NCBI GenBank assembly: GCA_018001695.1
Contig: JAGNHN010000005.1
Span: forward strand, 35,355-99,354
DNA from: Lentimicrobiaceae bacterium
Lineage (GTDB): Bacteria > Bacteroidota > Bacteroidia > Bacteroidales > JAGNHN01
DNA: 64,000 bases
Direction of reading: 5' to 3'
Shown here in pieces: positions 8,429-16,359 of the stretch. The position numbers were made by a program, and so were the translations under genes. Every line of letters begins with the position of its first letter. Within the stretch, counting starts at the first letter, position 1. The notes below the pieces were generated by a model that was given only the letters and a program-made list of their open reading frames with translations, did no database searches and had not been told where the DNA came from.

Positions 8429-8498
8429 AGTGAATGGACTTAGTTTAAGGTAAGCTCGAAATTATCATACCGGTGAAATGGGATTAACCGGGATGATG

Positions 8499-10094
8499 CT
8501 AAATCTTGATCTCGTCGTTGTTCTTATTAAACATATGATATTCAAGAAGATGATGAGAGTTGTCAGCTTTCATTCGGATCCATTTGCGGTATTGCCAGAA
8601 CCACTTCTGCCGGATGGATGGCAACCCATTAGTCAGGAAAGCATAGACATAAGGGTGTAGCGATAGCCTGAGGTATTTTTCATTTTGCTCCTGCAGCAGG
8701 TAGCGGATGGTATTCTCGATTTCATCTACCAGAAGAATACTGGGTTTAATCTGGCCGCTGCCTTCACAGGCTGGACATTTCTCCAGGATTTCCACATTCA
8801 TTTCAGGGCGAACCCGCTGCCGTGTTATTTGCACCAGACCAAATTTGCTGGGAGGCAGAATAGTATGTTTGGCGCGGTCTTTGGCCATCTCTTCCCTGAG
8901 CTTCTGGAATAATTGTCTGCGGTTACTGGCGAGGTTCATGTCGATAAAATCAACCACGATGATCCCGCCCATATCTCTCAGCCTTAGCTGGCGTGCCAGC
9001 TCGGCGGCCGCTTCCAGGTTGACCTCCAGGGCATTGGTTTCCTGATCCTGTCCTTTGTTGGTCCGGTGCCCACTATTGACATCAATCACATGCAGGGCTT
9101 CGGTATGTTCGATGATCAGATAGACGCCGCTCTTAATCGTGACGATTTTGCCAAAAGTGCCCTTTATTTGCTTGTCAATTCCAAAATGCTCGAAGATGGG
9201 GACTTTCCCTTTATGCAACTTAACGATGCCGACCTTGTCCGGCGCGATCCGCTGTATGTATTGCACCGTATCTTCATACAATACCGGGTCATTCACATGA
9301 ATATGGTTGAATGACGCGTTTAAAAGGTCCCGAAGAATAGTGGAAGTCCTGTCAAGCTCGCTCAACAGTTTCTGGGGTGGTTTTGCAGTCGTTAGAACCC
9401 TTGCTATGGCCTCCCATTTCTTCAGGAGGTTCTGCAGGTCAGTGTCCAGGTCAGCCACCTTCTTGTTTTCTGCCACCGTGCGGATGATCACCCCGAAGTT
9501 CTTGGGTTTGATGCTGGTAATAAGACGCTTAAGTCTGTTTCTTTCTTCGCTCTGCCGAATCTTTTGGCTGACACTGATGCGGTTGGAGAAGGGGACTAAG
9601 ACCAGATAACGTCCGGCCAGCGAGATTTCAGATGATATTCTCGGCCCTTTCGTTGAGATAGGTTCCTTGGCAATCTGAACGATAATGGACTGATTGGCAG
9701 CCAGTACCGTTCCTATTTTGCTGGTTTTTTCAATGTCTTCTTCCAGCTCAAAATCAGACAGGTTGGGCTGCAAGGGTTTTCCCCCCTGCATCAGTTTCAT
9801 GAACTTCAACAGTGAACGGATCTGTGGTCCCAGATCAAGATAATGCAGGAACGCATCCTTCTCATACCCTACATCGACAAAAGCCGCATTGAGCCCGGGC
9901 ATGATTTTCCTGACCCTGCCCAGGTAGATATCCCCAACTGCAAAGTTATTGTTGGTGTTATCCTTATGAAGCTCAACGAGTTGCTTGTCTTCAAGTAAGG
10001 CAATACTGACTTCGGATTGCCCCGAGTCGATAATCAGTTCTTTGTTCACATGAGTATCAATTGGGTTCGCTTTCTCATTCGGCGGGATCCTCAA
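8499..10094 (-). CDS. rng: Ribonuclease E/G family endoribonuclease
   Basis: A protein of up to 531 residues of RNase G size. It has an N-terminal S1-like domain ('GDIYLGRVRKIMPGLNAAFVDVGYEKDAFLH'), the DNase I-like catalytic region with 'IDVNSG' and 'GGIIVVDFIDM' acidic residues, and the zinc-link 'CPACEGSG'. It lacks the long C-terminal scaffold of RNase E. The family cleaves single-stranded RNA in 5S/16S rRNA maturation and mRNA decay. The first ATG is at 10094, but related proteins usually start at the 'NKELII' block, which here follows a GTG at 10049; either start is possible. An inverted repeat at 10132-10170 lies in its leader. Confidence 0.93.
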   Translation of the reverse strand: MRIPPNEKANPIDTHVNKELIIDSGQSEVSIALLEDKQLVELHKDNTNNNFAVGDIYLGRVRKIMPGLNAAFVDVGYEKDAFLHYLDLGPQIRSLLKFMKLMQGGKPLQPNLSDFELEEDIEKTSKIGTVLAANQSIIVQIAKEPISTKGPRISSEISLAGRYLVLVPFSNRISVSQKIRQSEERNRLKRLITSIKPKNFGVIIRTVAENKKVADLDTDLQNLLKKWEAIARVLTTAKPPQKLLSELDRTSTILRDLLNASFNHIHVNDPVLYEDTVQYIQRIAPDKVGIVKLHKGKVPIFEHFGIDKQIKGTFGKIVTIKSGVYLIIEHTEALHVIDVNSGHRTNKGQDQETNALEVNLEAAAELARQLRLRDMGGIIVVDFIDMNLASNRRQLFQKLREEMAKDRAKHTILPPSKFGLVQITRQRVRPEMNVEILEKCPACEGSGQIKPSILLVDEIENTIRYLLQEQNEKYLRLSLHPYVYAFLTNGLPSIRQKWFWQYRKWIRMKADNSHHLLEYHMFNKNNDEIKI

Positions 10095-10131
10095 GGAACG
10101 GTTAAGCCCTTGGCTGGTACCTCTCTAATAC

Positions 10132-10170
10132 ATTTATCACACAATGCCATTTCAGCGTTGTGTGATAAAT
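10132..10170 (-). promoter_or_regulatory. 15-bp inverted repeat (hairpin) in the rng leader
   Basis: The arms at 10132-10146 and 10156-10170 are complementary over 15 bases with one mismatch (ATTTATCACACAA then T/C, G) around a 9-base loop. No T-run follows on either strand, so it does not look like an intrinsic terminator. It sits between the small basic protein gene and rng. A role as an RNA-processing or autoregulatory hairpin, as known for the E. coli rne leader, or as a protein-binding palindrome, is inference. Confidence 0.55.
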
Positions 10171-10195
10171 TGAAAGCCAGATCTGTATCTGGTTG

Positions 10196-10285
10196 TTATT
10201 TCTTCTTATGCCTGTTCTTCCGTAAGCGTTTTTTCCGCTTGTGTGTGGCCATCTTATGCCGTTTCCTCTTCTTTCCGCTTGGCAT
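10196..10285 (-). CDS. 29-residue AURKAIP1/COX24-domain small basic protein
   Basis: A minute open reading frame encodes a protein made almost entirely of Lys, Arg and His. It begins MPSGKKRKRHKMATHKRKKR and ends in 'HKKK'. The 'KRKRHKMxxHKRKKR' core is the signature of the AURKAIP1/COX24 C-terminal family, whose mitochondrial member is ribosomal protein mS38; equivalents of about 30 residues are widespread in Bacteroidota. It is therefore probably a small ribosomal-subunit-associated protein. It lies 32 bases downstream of the HU gene and upstream of rng on the same strand. It is too short for ordinary gene finders. Confidence 0.82.
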   Translation of the reverse strand: MPSGKKRKRHKMATHKRKKRLRKNRHKKK

Positions 10286-10317
10286 CTGCTCGTTGTTTTG
10301 TAAGGTATTGAACTGAA

Positions 10318-10602
10318 TTACTTCACCTTATGCTTCACTTCGCTCAGGAAGGTCTTCGCGGGTTTGAAGGCGGGAATATTATGTGAAGGGATAATGATGG
10401 TCGTATTCCTGGAAATATTCCGGCCGGTTTTTTCAGCCCTCTTCTTGATGGTGAAGCTGCCAAAACCGCGCAGATAAACATTTTCTCCGTTTGTCAGGGA
10501 ATTCTTTACTGATTCCATGAAGGCTTCAACGGTGGCTTGTACAGCGACTTTCTCGATACCGGTCTTGTTGGCGATCTCGGCTACGATTTCTGCTTTGGTC
10601 AT
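10318..10602 (-). CDS. HU/IHF family DNA-binding protein
   Basis: A 94-residue histone-like protein with the family pattern: 'MTKAEIVAEIANKTGI' helix, 'VEAFMESVKNSLTNGENVYLRGFGSF' and the beta-arm region 'KRAEKTGRNISRNTTIIIPSHNIPAFKPAKTF'. The arm keeps the DNA-bending proline in 'IPAFKP'. HU-type dimers bend and compact DNA. It is the first gene of a probable unit HU - COX24-like - rng and has the best-formed promoter in the window. Confidence 0.95.
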   Translation of the reverse strand: MTKAEIVAEIANKTGIEKVAVQATVEAFMESVKNSLTNGENVYLRGFGSFTIKKRAEKTGRNISRNTTIIIPSHNIPAFKPAKTFLSEVKHKVK

Positions 10603-10649
10603 GTCAAAATATTTTTAAAGGGTTAATAATGAATTTTTTATTGAGGCTG

Positions 10650-10679
10650 CAAATATAAAGTTTTTTAATCCATTACAAA
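10650..10679 (-). promoter_or_regulatory. Bacteroidota-type promoter for the HU gene
   Basis: On the minus strand a -33 TTTG (10676-10679) is followed after 18 bases by TATATTTG (10650-10657), matching the primary Bacteroidota sigma-factor consensus TTTG-N~19-TAnnTTTG. The HU start codon is 48 bases downstream. Confidence 0.65.
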
Positions 10680-10736
10680 AATATTGGATAAAAATCTCAG
10701 GAGGATGCACTTTTGCATTTTGCTGATAACGAACTC

Positions 10737-11828
10737 ATGACAATAAGCGATCACCTCATCCGGTGGTACCGGAAAAACCAGCGGAAGCTTCCCTGGCGGC
10801 TGAGCCGGGATCCATACAAGATATGGGTTTCGGAGATCATTCTTCAACAGACCAGAGTTGAGCAGGGACTCCCATATTATCAGCGGTTTATGGAGAGATT
10901 CCCCAGTGTGGAGCTCCTGGCCGCTGCCGCTGAGGAGGAATTGCTCTATCAGTGGCAGGGCTTGGGTTATTATACCCGTGCAAGGAATATGCATAAGACT
11001 GCCAGGCTTGTTGTGGCATCACTGGGTTCAGTTTTTCCAACAGACCATAGTGTTTTGCTCCGGCTTCCCGGCATCGGACCCTATACCGCTGCTGCCATTG
11101 CTTCTATTGCCGGTGGACACGCCACTCCAGTTGTAGATGGAAATGTGATCCGGGTGATTACACGGATCTTTGGGATAGATGGGGAGATCGGCAGACGGGA
11201 AACGATGGCTGCCATCCAGGACCGCGCACATTCCCTCCTTCGTGGTCAGGATCCCGGTGAAATGAACCAGGCCCTCATGGAGTTCGGAGCGCTGCAGTGT
11301 GTTCCTGTAAAACCAGATTGCACTACATGCCCGGTAGTCGATCAATGTTCTGCTTTTGCCACTGATCGGGTGAGTGCCTTGCCGCGCAAAAAGCCAAAAA
11401 CGTCTCCTCGGCCCCGTTTCCTGCATGCGCTTGTGTTCTATGAAAAGACTGTACCGGCTTTCACTTATCTCACCCGCCGGGATACCAACGACATCTGGAA
11501 AGGCTTGTATACCTTTCCTTTTATTGAGAAGGATGCGTTGTTATCCTGGGAAGAAATAATACAAGTAGCAGAATGTCAATCATATAATATTTCAAGCAAC
11601 CTGGAGAAATCTCCTTCCTGTTTTGACTTGACGCATGTCCTTACACATCAGAAACTCTATGTGCGTTTCTTTGTCATACATATAAGCGGCTGCCCACAAA
11701 TACCCTTTCTCCCTGAATCCTTGATCAGGGTTGAGATCGACTCCCTCATGAATTATCCTATGCCAAGACTGATGCACAGATTCCTCGATCGCTGGGATCC
11801 CAGGAAAAACGACCCGGCTCAGTTCTAA
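10737..11828 (+). CDS. mutY: A/G-specific adenine DNA glycosylase
   Basis: A protein of about 363 residues that removes adenine mispaired with 8-oxoguanine. It has 'KLPWR', the catalytic glutamate segment 'ILQQTRVEQGLPYY', the helix-hairpin-helix 'LPGIGPYTAAAIASIA' followed by the catalytic Asp in 'VVDGNVIRV', and the 4Fe-4S ligands C-x6-C-x2-C-x5-C in 'QCVPVKPDCTTCPVVDQC'. The C-terminal third is the NUDIX-like domain. The ATG at 10737 is preferred because the homologous region starts there; an in-frame ATG at 10713 adds 8 residues. It is divergent from the HU gene and followed by ssb, a common Bacteroidota arrangement. Confidence 0.94.
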   Translation: MTISDHLIRWYRKNQRKLPWRLSRDPYKIWVSEIILQQTRVEQGLPYYQRFMERFPSVELLAAAAEEELLYQWQGLGYYTRARNMHKTARLVVASLGSVFPTDHSVLLRLPGIGPYTAAAIASIAGGHATPVVDGNVIRVITRIFGIDGEIGRRETMAAIQDRAHSLLRGQDPGEMNQALMEFGALQCVPVKPDCTTCPVVDQCSAFATDRVSALPRKKPKTSPRPRFLHALVFYEKTVPAFTYLTRRDTNDIWKGLYTFPFIEKDALLSWEEIIQVAECQSYNISSNLEKSPSCFDLTHVLTHQKLYVRFFVIHISGCPQIPFLPESLIRVEIDSLMNYPMPRLMHRFLDRWDPRKNDPAQF

Positions 11829-11888
11829 TCCCATGAATATTCAAATTTTTTAATGTCAATTTTCCGTTTTTAGCTCTTTCTTCGTATA

Positions 11889-11896
11889 TATATTTG
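11889..11896 (+). promoter_or_regulatory. Promoter -7 box for ssb
   Basis: TATATTTG matches the TAnnTTTG consensus 34 bases before the ssb start codon. Confidence 0.5.
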
Positions 11897-11930
11897 TATT
11901 CAAACATTCATTCACAAAAAAACCGAGGCG

Positions 11931-12359
11931 ATGGCAAACGGAGTAAACAAGGTGATCCTGATCGGACACCTGGGGAGGGATCCAGAAGTAACCAGTTTTG
12001 AGAACGGGGTGAAAAAAGCAACGTTTACACTGGCAACAACGGAGAGTTACAAGAACAAGGAAGGCCAGCGGGTTGATCAAACGGAATGGCATAACATTGT
12101 GCTTTGGCGGGGCCTGGCAGAGGTGGCCCAATCTTACCTCAAAAAGGGGAACCAGGTCTTCATTGAAGGCCGGATCAAGACCAGATCATATGATGACAAG
12201 GATGGCAACAAGCGGTATATCACAGAAATACTCGCTGACAACATGACCATGCTTGGAGGACGCCGTGAGGCTGGACAGGATTACGCTGAACAAACACCAG
12301 CGGCTACCGAAGTTCCGGATACGATGCTTGCCGCCGAAGAGGATGACCTCCCATTCTAG
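11931..12359 (+). CDS. ssb: Single-stranded DNA-binding protein
   Basis: A 142-residue OB-fold protein opening 'GVNKVILIGHLGRDPEVTSFENG' with the later 'QRVDQTEWHNIVLW' and 'YLKKGNQVFIEGRIKTRSYDDKDG' blocks that define SSB. The acidic C-terminal tip ends in 'EEDDLPF', the partner-recruiting tail. It protects single-stranded DNA in replication and repair. It is 102 bases after mutY with its own promoter. Confidence 0.96.
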   Translation: MANGVNKVILIGHLGRDPEVTSFENGVKKATFTLATTESYKNKEGQRVDQTEWHNIVLWRGLAEVAQSYLKKGNQVFIEGRIKTRSYDDKDGNKRYITEILADNMTMLGGRREAGQDYAEQTPAATEVPDTMLAAEEDDLPF

Positions 12360-12371
12360 TCACAAATCAGG

Positions 12372-12434
12372 TGTCAGTGAGCAGTAAGTGCTAGTGGATT
12401 TGTTTCCATCTCCAGACCAAGCTGCTCACTGTCA
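12372..12434. repeat. Widely spaced inverted repeat downstream of ssb
   Basis: The arms TGTCAGTGAGCAG (12372-12384) and CTGCTCACTGTCA (12422-12434) are complementary with one mismatch, and the innermost 10 bases pair perfectly. The loop is about 37 bases. No T-run follows. It may be a remnant of an intergenic repeat family; nothing protein-coding is seen here. Confidence 0.45.
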
Positions 12435-12485
12435 TCTGTTTGTTGATATAACCCGTGATCAGTTCACAGCGATCAGTCATCAACA

Positions 12486-12665
12486 ACCATTCGTAATTCG
12501 TAATTACCTGAATATCAATTCGTAATTCGTAATTCGTAATTTGTAATTACCTGAATATCAATTCGTAATTCGTAATTCGTACTTTGTAATTACCTGAATA
12601 TCAATTCGTAATTCGTAATTCGTAATTTGTAATTACCTGATCCCTAATTCCTAATTCCTAATTTC
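12486..12665. repeat. 43-bp minisatellite built from an 8-bp TTCGTAAT-like motif
   Basis: Three consecutive 43-bp units start at 12506, 12549 and 12592 with ACCTGAATATCAATTCG, and a fourth start is seen at 12635. Each unit itself contains three or four near copies of TTCGTAAT. Partial units flank the array on both sides, and it decays into TAATTCC repeats next to the end of the carbonic anhydrase gene. Units differ by only one or two bases, so the array is young. The 300-base gap between ssb and the carbonic anhydrase gene holds only this and the inverted repeat before it. Confidence 0.9.
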
Positions 12666-13176
12666 ATTCGTACCACGACGCGTACATCCCATAGCTTTTC
12701 GCAATGCGGAGTACCTGGCCTTCCAGCAATGACTTGTCGATATCCTTGATCTTCTTAGCAGGAACGCCTGCAAAGACGCTGCCCGAGGGGACGACCGTAT
12801 TCTCTGTCACCAATGCACCTGCCGCAATAATGCTATGTGATTCAACCACAGCGCCATCCATTATGATTGCACCCATCCCGATTAAAACATTGTCGTGTAT
12901 GGTGCAGCCATGGACAATGGCCCGGTGAGCAATCGAGACGTTATTCCCAATATTGACCGGGGCCTTCTGATAGGTGCAGTGGATAATGGCGCCGTCCTGA
13001 ATGTTGACATGGTTTCCAATGCGTATGCTGTGCACATCTCCGCGCACAACAGCATTGAACCATACACTGCAACCTTCGCCCATGACCACATCACCTGTGA
13101 TCGTTGCATTATCGGCCAACCAGCAGCCTTCGCCAAGGCTGGGCCATATCCCTTTCACGGCTTTGATCAGTGCCAT
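12664..13176 (-). CDS. Gamma carbonic anhydrase family protein (left-handed beta-helix)
   Basis: A 170-residue hexapeptide-repeat protein with the gamma carbonic anhydrase-like features: 'DNATITGDVVMGEGCSVWFNAVVRGDV', the metal-ligand histidines in 'GAIIHCT', 'NVSIAHRAIVHGCTIHDN', and 'GMGAIIMDGAVV'. The family (YrdA/PaaY/CaiE-like) forms trimers that bind zinc between subunits. Catalytic activity varies between members, so only the family is called. It lies 13 bases after the nadB stop and may share its transcript. Confidence 0.9.
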   Translation of the reverse strand: MALIKAVKGIWPSLGEGCWLADNATITGDVVMGEGCSVWFNAVVRGDVHSIRIGNHVNIQDGAIIHCTYQKAPVNIGNNVSIAHRAIVHGCTIHDNVLIGMGAIIMDGAVVESHSIIAAGALVTENTVVPSGSVFAGVPAKKIKDIDKSLLEGQVLRIAKSYGMYASWYE

Positions 13177-13189
13177 AGGTGTTCTTTCT

Positions 13190-14788
13190 TTAAAGTTCGT
13201 GTCTGTTATAAAATCCCGGACGACTCATATCCTTAGGATAGTCTATGTTAAAATGCAGTCCCCGGCTTTCCTTCCGCTCCTGTGCCATCTTTGTGATGAG
13301 GTAGGCCACATTGATCATGTTCCTCAGCTCACATATGCTTGAGGTCACAACAGATTTGTTGTACAGATCTTCTGTTTCACGATAGATAATCCTCAGCCTG
13401 TCCAGGGCGCGTTTCAATCGCAGGTTGGAGCGCACGATCCCAACGTAGTTGCTCATGATGGCCTGTAGTTCTTTTAATGACTGGGTCACCAATACCAACT
13501 CCTCATTCAGTATCATACCTTCAGCATCCCAGTCCGGGATTTTATCATTGAAAGAGGAGGTATGCAGGGTGCTGGCTGCATCCAGACTGGCACGGTGAGA
13601 AAATACTACTGCTTCCAGCAAAGAGTTGGAAGCCAGACGATTAGCGCCATGAAGGCCTGTGGATGCACATTCTCCGGTGGCATACAGGTTCTGAATGCTG
13701 GTTCGGGCGTGCTCGTCGACCACAATACCTCCGCACATGTAGTGGGCAGCCGGAACAACAGGTATCATTTCTTTTGTGATATCAAGTCCGATACTGAGGC
13801 ATTTGGCGTAGATACCCGGAAAATGACCGATAAGGGCGTTGCGGTCCAGGTGCAGACAATCGAGGTAAACATGTTCCGACCCGCTAAGCTTCATCTCATT
13901 GTCGATGGCTCGCGCAACGATGTCACGGGGTGCCAATGAACCCCGCTCGTCATATTTATGCATGAATTCCTGACCGGCATGGTTTTTCAGCACAGCTCCG
14001 AACCCCCGCATGGCTTCGGTGATCAGGAAAGAAGGTTTTTCCCGGGGATTGTACAAAGCGGTAGGATGGAACTGATAGAACTCCATCTTATCTACCATCC
14101 CCTTGGCGCGATATACCATGGCAATTCCGTCTCCCGTACTGATGACAGGGTTGGTGGTTGTGGCATACACATTGCCCGCACCACCTGTTGCCAGCAGGAC
14201 TTTACGGGCCAGCAGGGTAAGGATGATGTTCTTGTCAATGTCGAGCACATAGGCCCCAAAGCATTGGATATCCTGTGATCTCCTGTTTACTTCGACGCCG
14301 AGATGGTGCTGGGTAAGGAGGTCAATGGTGAAATGATTCTCCAGGATTTCGATGTTGGGGTGTTCCTTAACCTGTTTCAGCAAGGCTTTTTCAATCTCCG
14401 CCCCGGTACTGTCTTTATGGTGAAGCACGCGATATTCTGAATGACCTCCTTCCCTGGCCAGGTCATACCTGCCGCTGGGCGTGCGGTCAAAATCGGCGCC
14501 CCAGGCTATCAGTTCCTTAATCCTATCCGTCGATTCCGTAATCGTAATCCTTACGATACGTTCATCGCTCAGTTCATCCCCGGCGATCATGGTATCGCGG
14601 ATGTGTTTTTCATAGGTATCCGGCGTGTACATCACAGCGGCGATCCCACCCTGGGCATAACGCGTGGCTGTTTCTTCCGCCCGTGTTTTCGTGACAATGC
14701 ACACAGACCCATGACTGGCTACCTTCAGGGCATAGGACAAGCCTGCAATGCCGCTGCCGATGACCAGGAAATCGACTTTCTTTCTCAT
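13190..14788 (-). CDS. nadB: L-aspartate oxidase
   Basis: A flavoprotein of about 532 residues that oxidises L-aspartate to iminoaspartate, the first step of bacterial NAD synthesis. Landmarks are the FAD-binding 'FLVIGSGIAGLSYAL', 'TRYAQGGIAAV', 'REGGHSEYRVLHHKDSTG', 'EFYQFHPTALY', 'LITEAMRGFGAVL' and 'GLHGANRLASNSLLEAVVFSHRA'. The start at 14788 is preferred to the ATG at 14812 because a TATCTTTG promoter box overlaps the latter. nadA and nadC are not in the window. Confidence 0.94.
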   Translation of the reverse strand: MRKKVDFLVIGSGIAGLSYALKVASHGSVCIVTKTRAEETATRYAQGGIAAVMYTPDTYEKHIRDTMIAGDELSDERIVRITITESTDRIKELIAWGADFDRTPSGRYDLAREGGHSEYRVLHHKDSTGAEIEKALLKQVKEHPNIEILENHFTIDLLTQHHLGVEVNRRSQDIQCFGAYVLDIDKNIILTLLARKVLLATGGAGNVYATTTNPVISTGDGIAMVYRAKGMVDKMEFYQFHPTALYNPREKPSFLITEAMRGFGAVLKNHAGQEFMHKYDERGSLAPRDIVARAIDNEMKLSGSEHVYLDCLHLDRNALIGHFPGIYAKCLSIGLDITKEMIPVVPAAHYMCGGIVVDEHARTSIQNLYATGECASTGLHGANRLASNSLLEAVVFSHRASLDAASTLHTSSFNDKIPDWDAEGMILNEELVLVTQSLKELQAIMSNYVGIVRSNLRLKRALDRLRIIYRETEDLYNKSVVTSSICELRNMINVAYLITKMAQERKESRGLHFNIDYPKDMSRPGFYNRHEL

Positions 14789-14809
14789 GCTGATGGAAAG
14801 TATAGGGTG

Positions 14810-14817
14810 CAAAGATA
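14810..14817 (-). promoter_or_regulatory. Promoter -7 box for nadB
   Basis: The minus strand reads TATCTTTG 21 bases before the preferred nadB start. The box overlaps the alternative upstream ATG, which argues against that start. Confidence 0.5.
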
Positions 14818-14861
14818 GCTGAATCCTGCATTTTTACTTTTTGGTCAGGATCAATGGCTGG

Positions 14862-14897
14862 GAAATAAAAAAGAGGCTGCCGGAATGACAGCCTCTT
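14862..14897 (-). terminator. Intrinsic terminator after susD
   Basis: On the minus strand AAGAGGCTG and CAGCCTCTT (14889-14897 and 14871-14879) form a perfect 9-bp stem with a 9-base loop, followed by a T-rich run (TTTTTATTT). It lies just after the susD stop and ends the SusCD transcript. Confidence 0.8.
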
Positions 14898-14919
14898 CTT
14901 TCTCTAACCTAAAACCAGA

Positions 14920-16350
14920 TTATTCGGTACCACCAGCCCACCAGGTTTTATCAAAGATGGTCCATTTGGGTACATTGGCGGAGTTCGAAGAAATCTCGCT
15001 CAAAGCCCAGGGGAACCTCCAGATAAAGCCAACGGTTGCGTTGTTGGGATTCTTCATTTCCGGAATACCGGTACGTTTGTAGTCATTGTATGCTTCAATG
15101 GCTTCCCTGTCGAAGAAGGCGATATACTTCTGGGTCAGGATTTCATTGAGTTCGTTGCCGGCAGTCAACCTCGGGTCAACCTCGGTATTGAAATACGTGT
15201 CACCACCTGCTGTGCCAACAAAGGCGAATGAAGCTTCCACGGCGGCTTTAAGGGCGTCTTTCCAGGTAGCGTCACCGGTACGGAATTTGGCTTCAGCTTC
15301 GATGAATTTGAGTTCATGATAGGTGAACAGCAGGATGGGTGAAGCCATGGCATCATAACCGCTGGTGAACAAGGACTGGGAATATCCACCCTGTACCTGT
15401 TCTGCTGCGCCGATGGGTGCAATGTCAGCAGGATCTGTTGAACTGAAATAATCAGCCATACGCGGGTCGTTGCGGGTATTCATCAGATCAAAGATCGTGG
15501 TGGATACCGAGAGATGATCCCTCCAATACCAGAATTCACCCCAGGGGTTGGAGCCAGGAAGGGCCACTGCGAATCCTTTCAGCAGCATGGCATCGGCGGC
15601 ACTGGCATAGGCATTGGGGATAGCAGCCAAAGCGGCCGTGGCAGCAGCATTGCCGTTCACCTTGGTAAGGCGGAGGGCAAAACGGGCCTTCAATGCGTTG
15701 GCCGTCTTGATCCATGCAGCCTTGTTGTTGGCGTTGCTCAGACTTCCATAGATATAATCTTTATCTCTATAGAATACTGTGGCTTTGTTCATGTTGGAAA
15801 TAGCACTGTCGAGCAGGGCCATGATTTTGGGATAGAGTGTGGATTGTTTGTCGTACTTGGGGTAGACATTTTCCAATCCCTGGAAAGCTTCCGTATAAGG
15901 TACTTCACCCCATCCATCGGTAGCAATAGCCAGGTTGTAAGCCATCATGATCTGGGCGATACCACGGGGCCAGTATTCAGTAGGCTCATCTCCGGTTGCC
16001 GGGTCGGTCTTATTAATGATGGTTTTCGCAATGTTCATCACATCGTAAATAGCATTCCAGCTATTGTTGAGCAGGGAAGAAGCATTTTGCGCAATGCGGC
16101 GGTCAGCCTGATGTGACTGGTTCCAGGTGCCTGCATTGTGTTCGACGTAGACAGTGGCATACCATGCAATATCGGTTGCCGTGGATTCGAAGGCGCTCTT
16201 CAGCAGCAGATCCGGAATCAGGTTCTTGGACTGCATATTGAGCGCGTTATTGCGATCCTGGTTGATCTCATCCATTAAATCCTCACTGCAGGAGAAGAGC
16301 ATAACGGAGATCAACATCAATGACAATATCTTTTTCATATTCATAGTCAT
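14920..16350 (-). CDS. SusD/RagB-like outer-membrane nutrient-binding lipoprotein
   Basis: A 476-residue lipoprotein with a short signal peptide and lipobox 'LISVMLFSCSED' (lipidated Cys at about residue 21). The mature part shows TPR-like helices and the 'EAEAKFRTGDATWKDALKAAV' motif seen in SusD-like proteins of the second subfamily (SusD-like_2). SusD proteins cap the SusC barrel and bind the nutrient on the cell surface. The true start may be the third methionine (16338, MKKIL). It follows susC by 9 bases. No glycosidase or peptidase is next to the pair, so the substrate is unknown. Confidence 0.9.
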   Translation of the reverse strand: MTMNMKKILSLMLISVMLFSCSEDLMDEINQDRNNALNMQSKNLIPDLLLKSAFESTATDIAWYATVYVEHNAGTWNQSHQADRRIAQNASSLLNNSWNAIYDVMNIAKTIINKTDPATGDEPTEYWPRGIAQIMMAYNLAIATDGWGEVPYTEAFQGLENVYPKYDKQSTLYPKIMALLDSAISNMNKATVFYRDKDYIYGSLSNANNKAAWIKTANALKARFALRLTKVNGNAAATAALAAIPNAYASAADAMLLKGFAVALPGSNPWGEFWYWRDHLSVSTTIFDLMNTRNDPRMADYFSSTDPADIAPIGAAEQVQGGYSQSLFTSGYDAMASPILLFTYHELKFIEAEAKFRTGDATWKDALKAAVEASFAFVGTAGGDTYFNTEVDPRLTAGNELNEILTQKYIAFFDREAIEAYNDYKRTGIPEMKNPNNATVGFIWRFPWALSEISSNSANVPKWTIFDKTWWAGGTE

Positions 16351-16359
16351 TTAAGGTGA

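Noticed and set aside
10697..10703. AGGAGG sequence just before ATG 10713 as a ribosome binding site for mutY
   Set aside because: The spacing to ATG 10713 is too short and to ATG 10737 too long. Bacteroidota seldom depend on Shine-Dalgarno pairing.
12486..12665. Possible CRISPR array
   Set aside because: The units are directly adjacent with no unique spacers, and the repeats are made of a short 8-mer. No cas genes are seen. It is a minisatellite.
13562..14278. Two antisense open frames over nadB (125 and 106 codons)
   Set aside because: They contain no motif and follow the composition of nadB.
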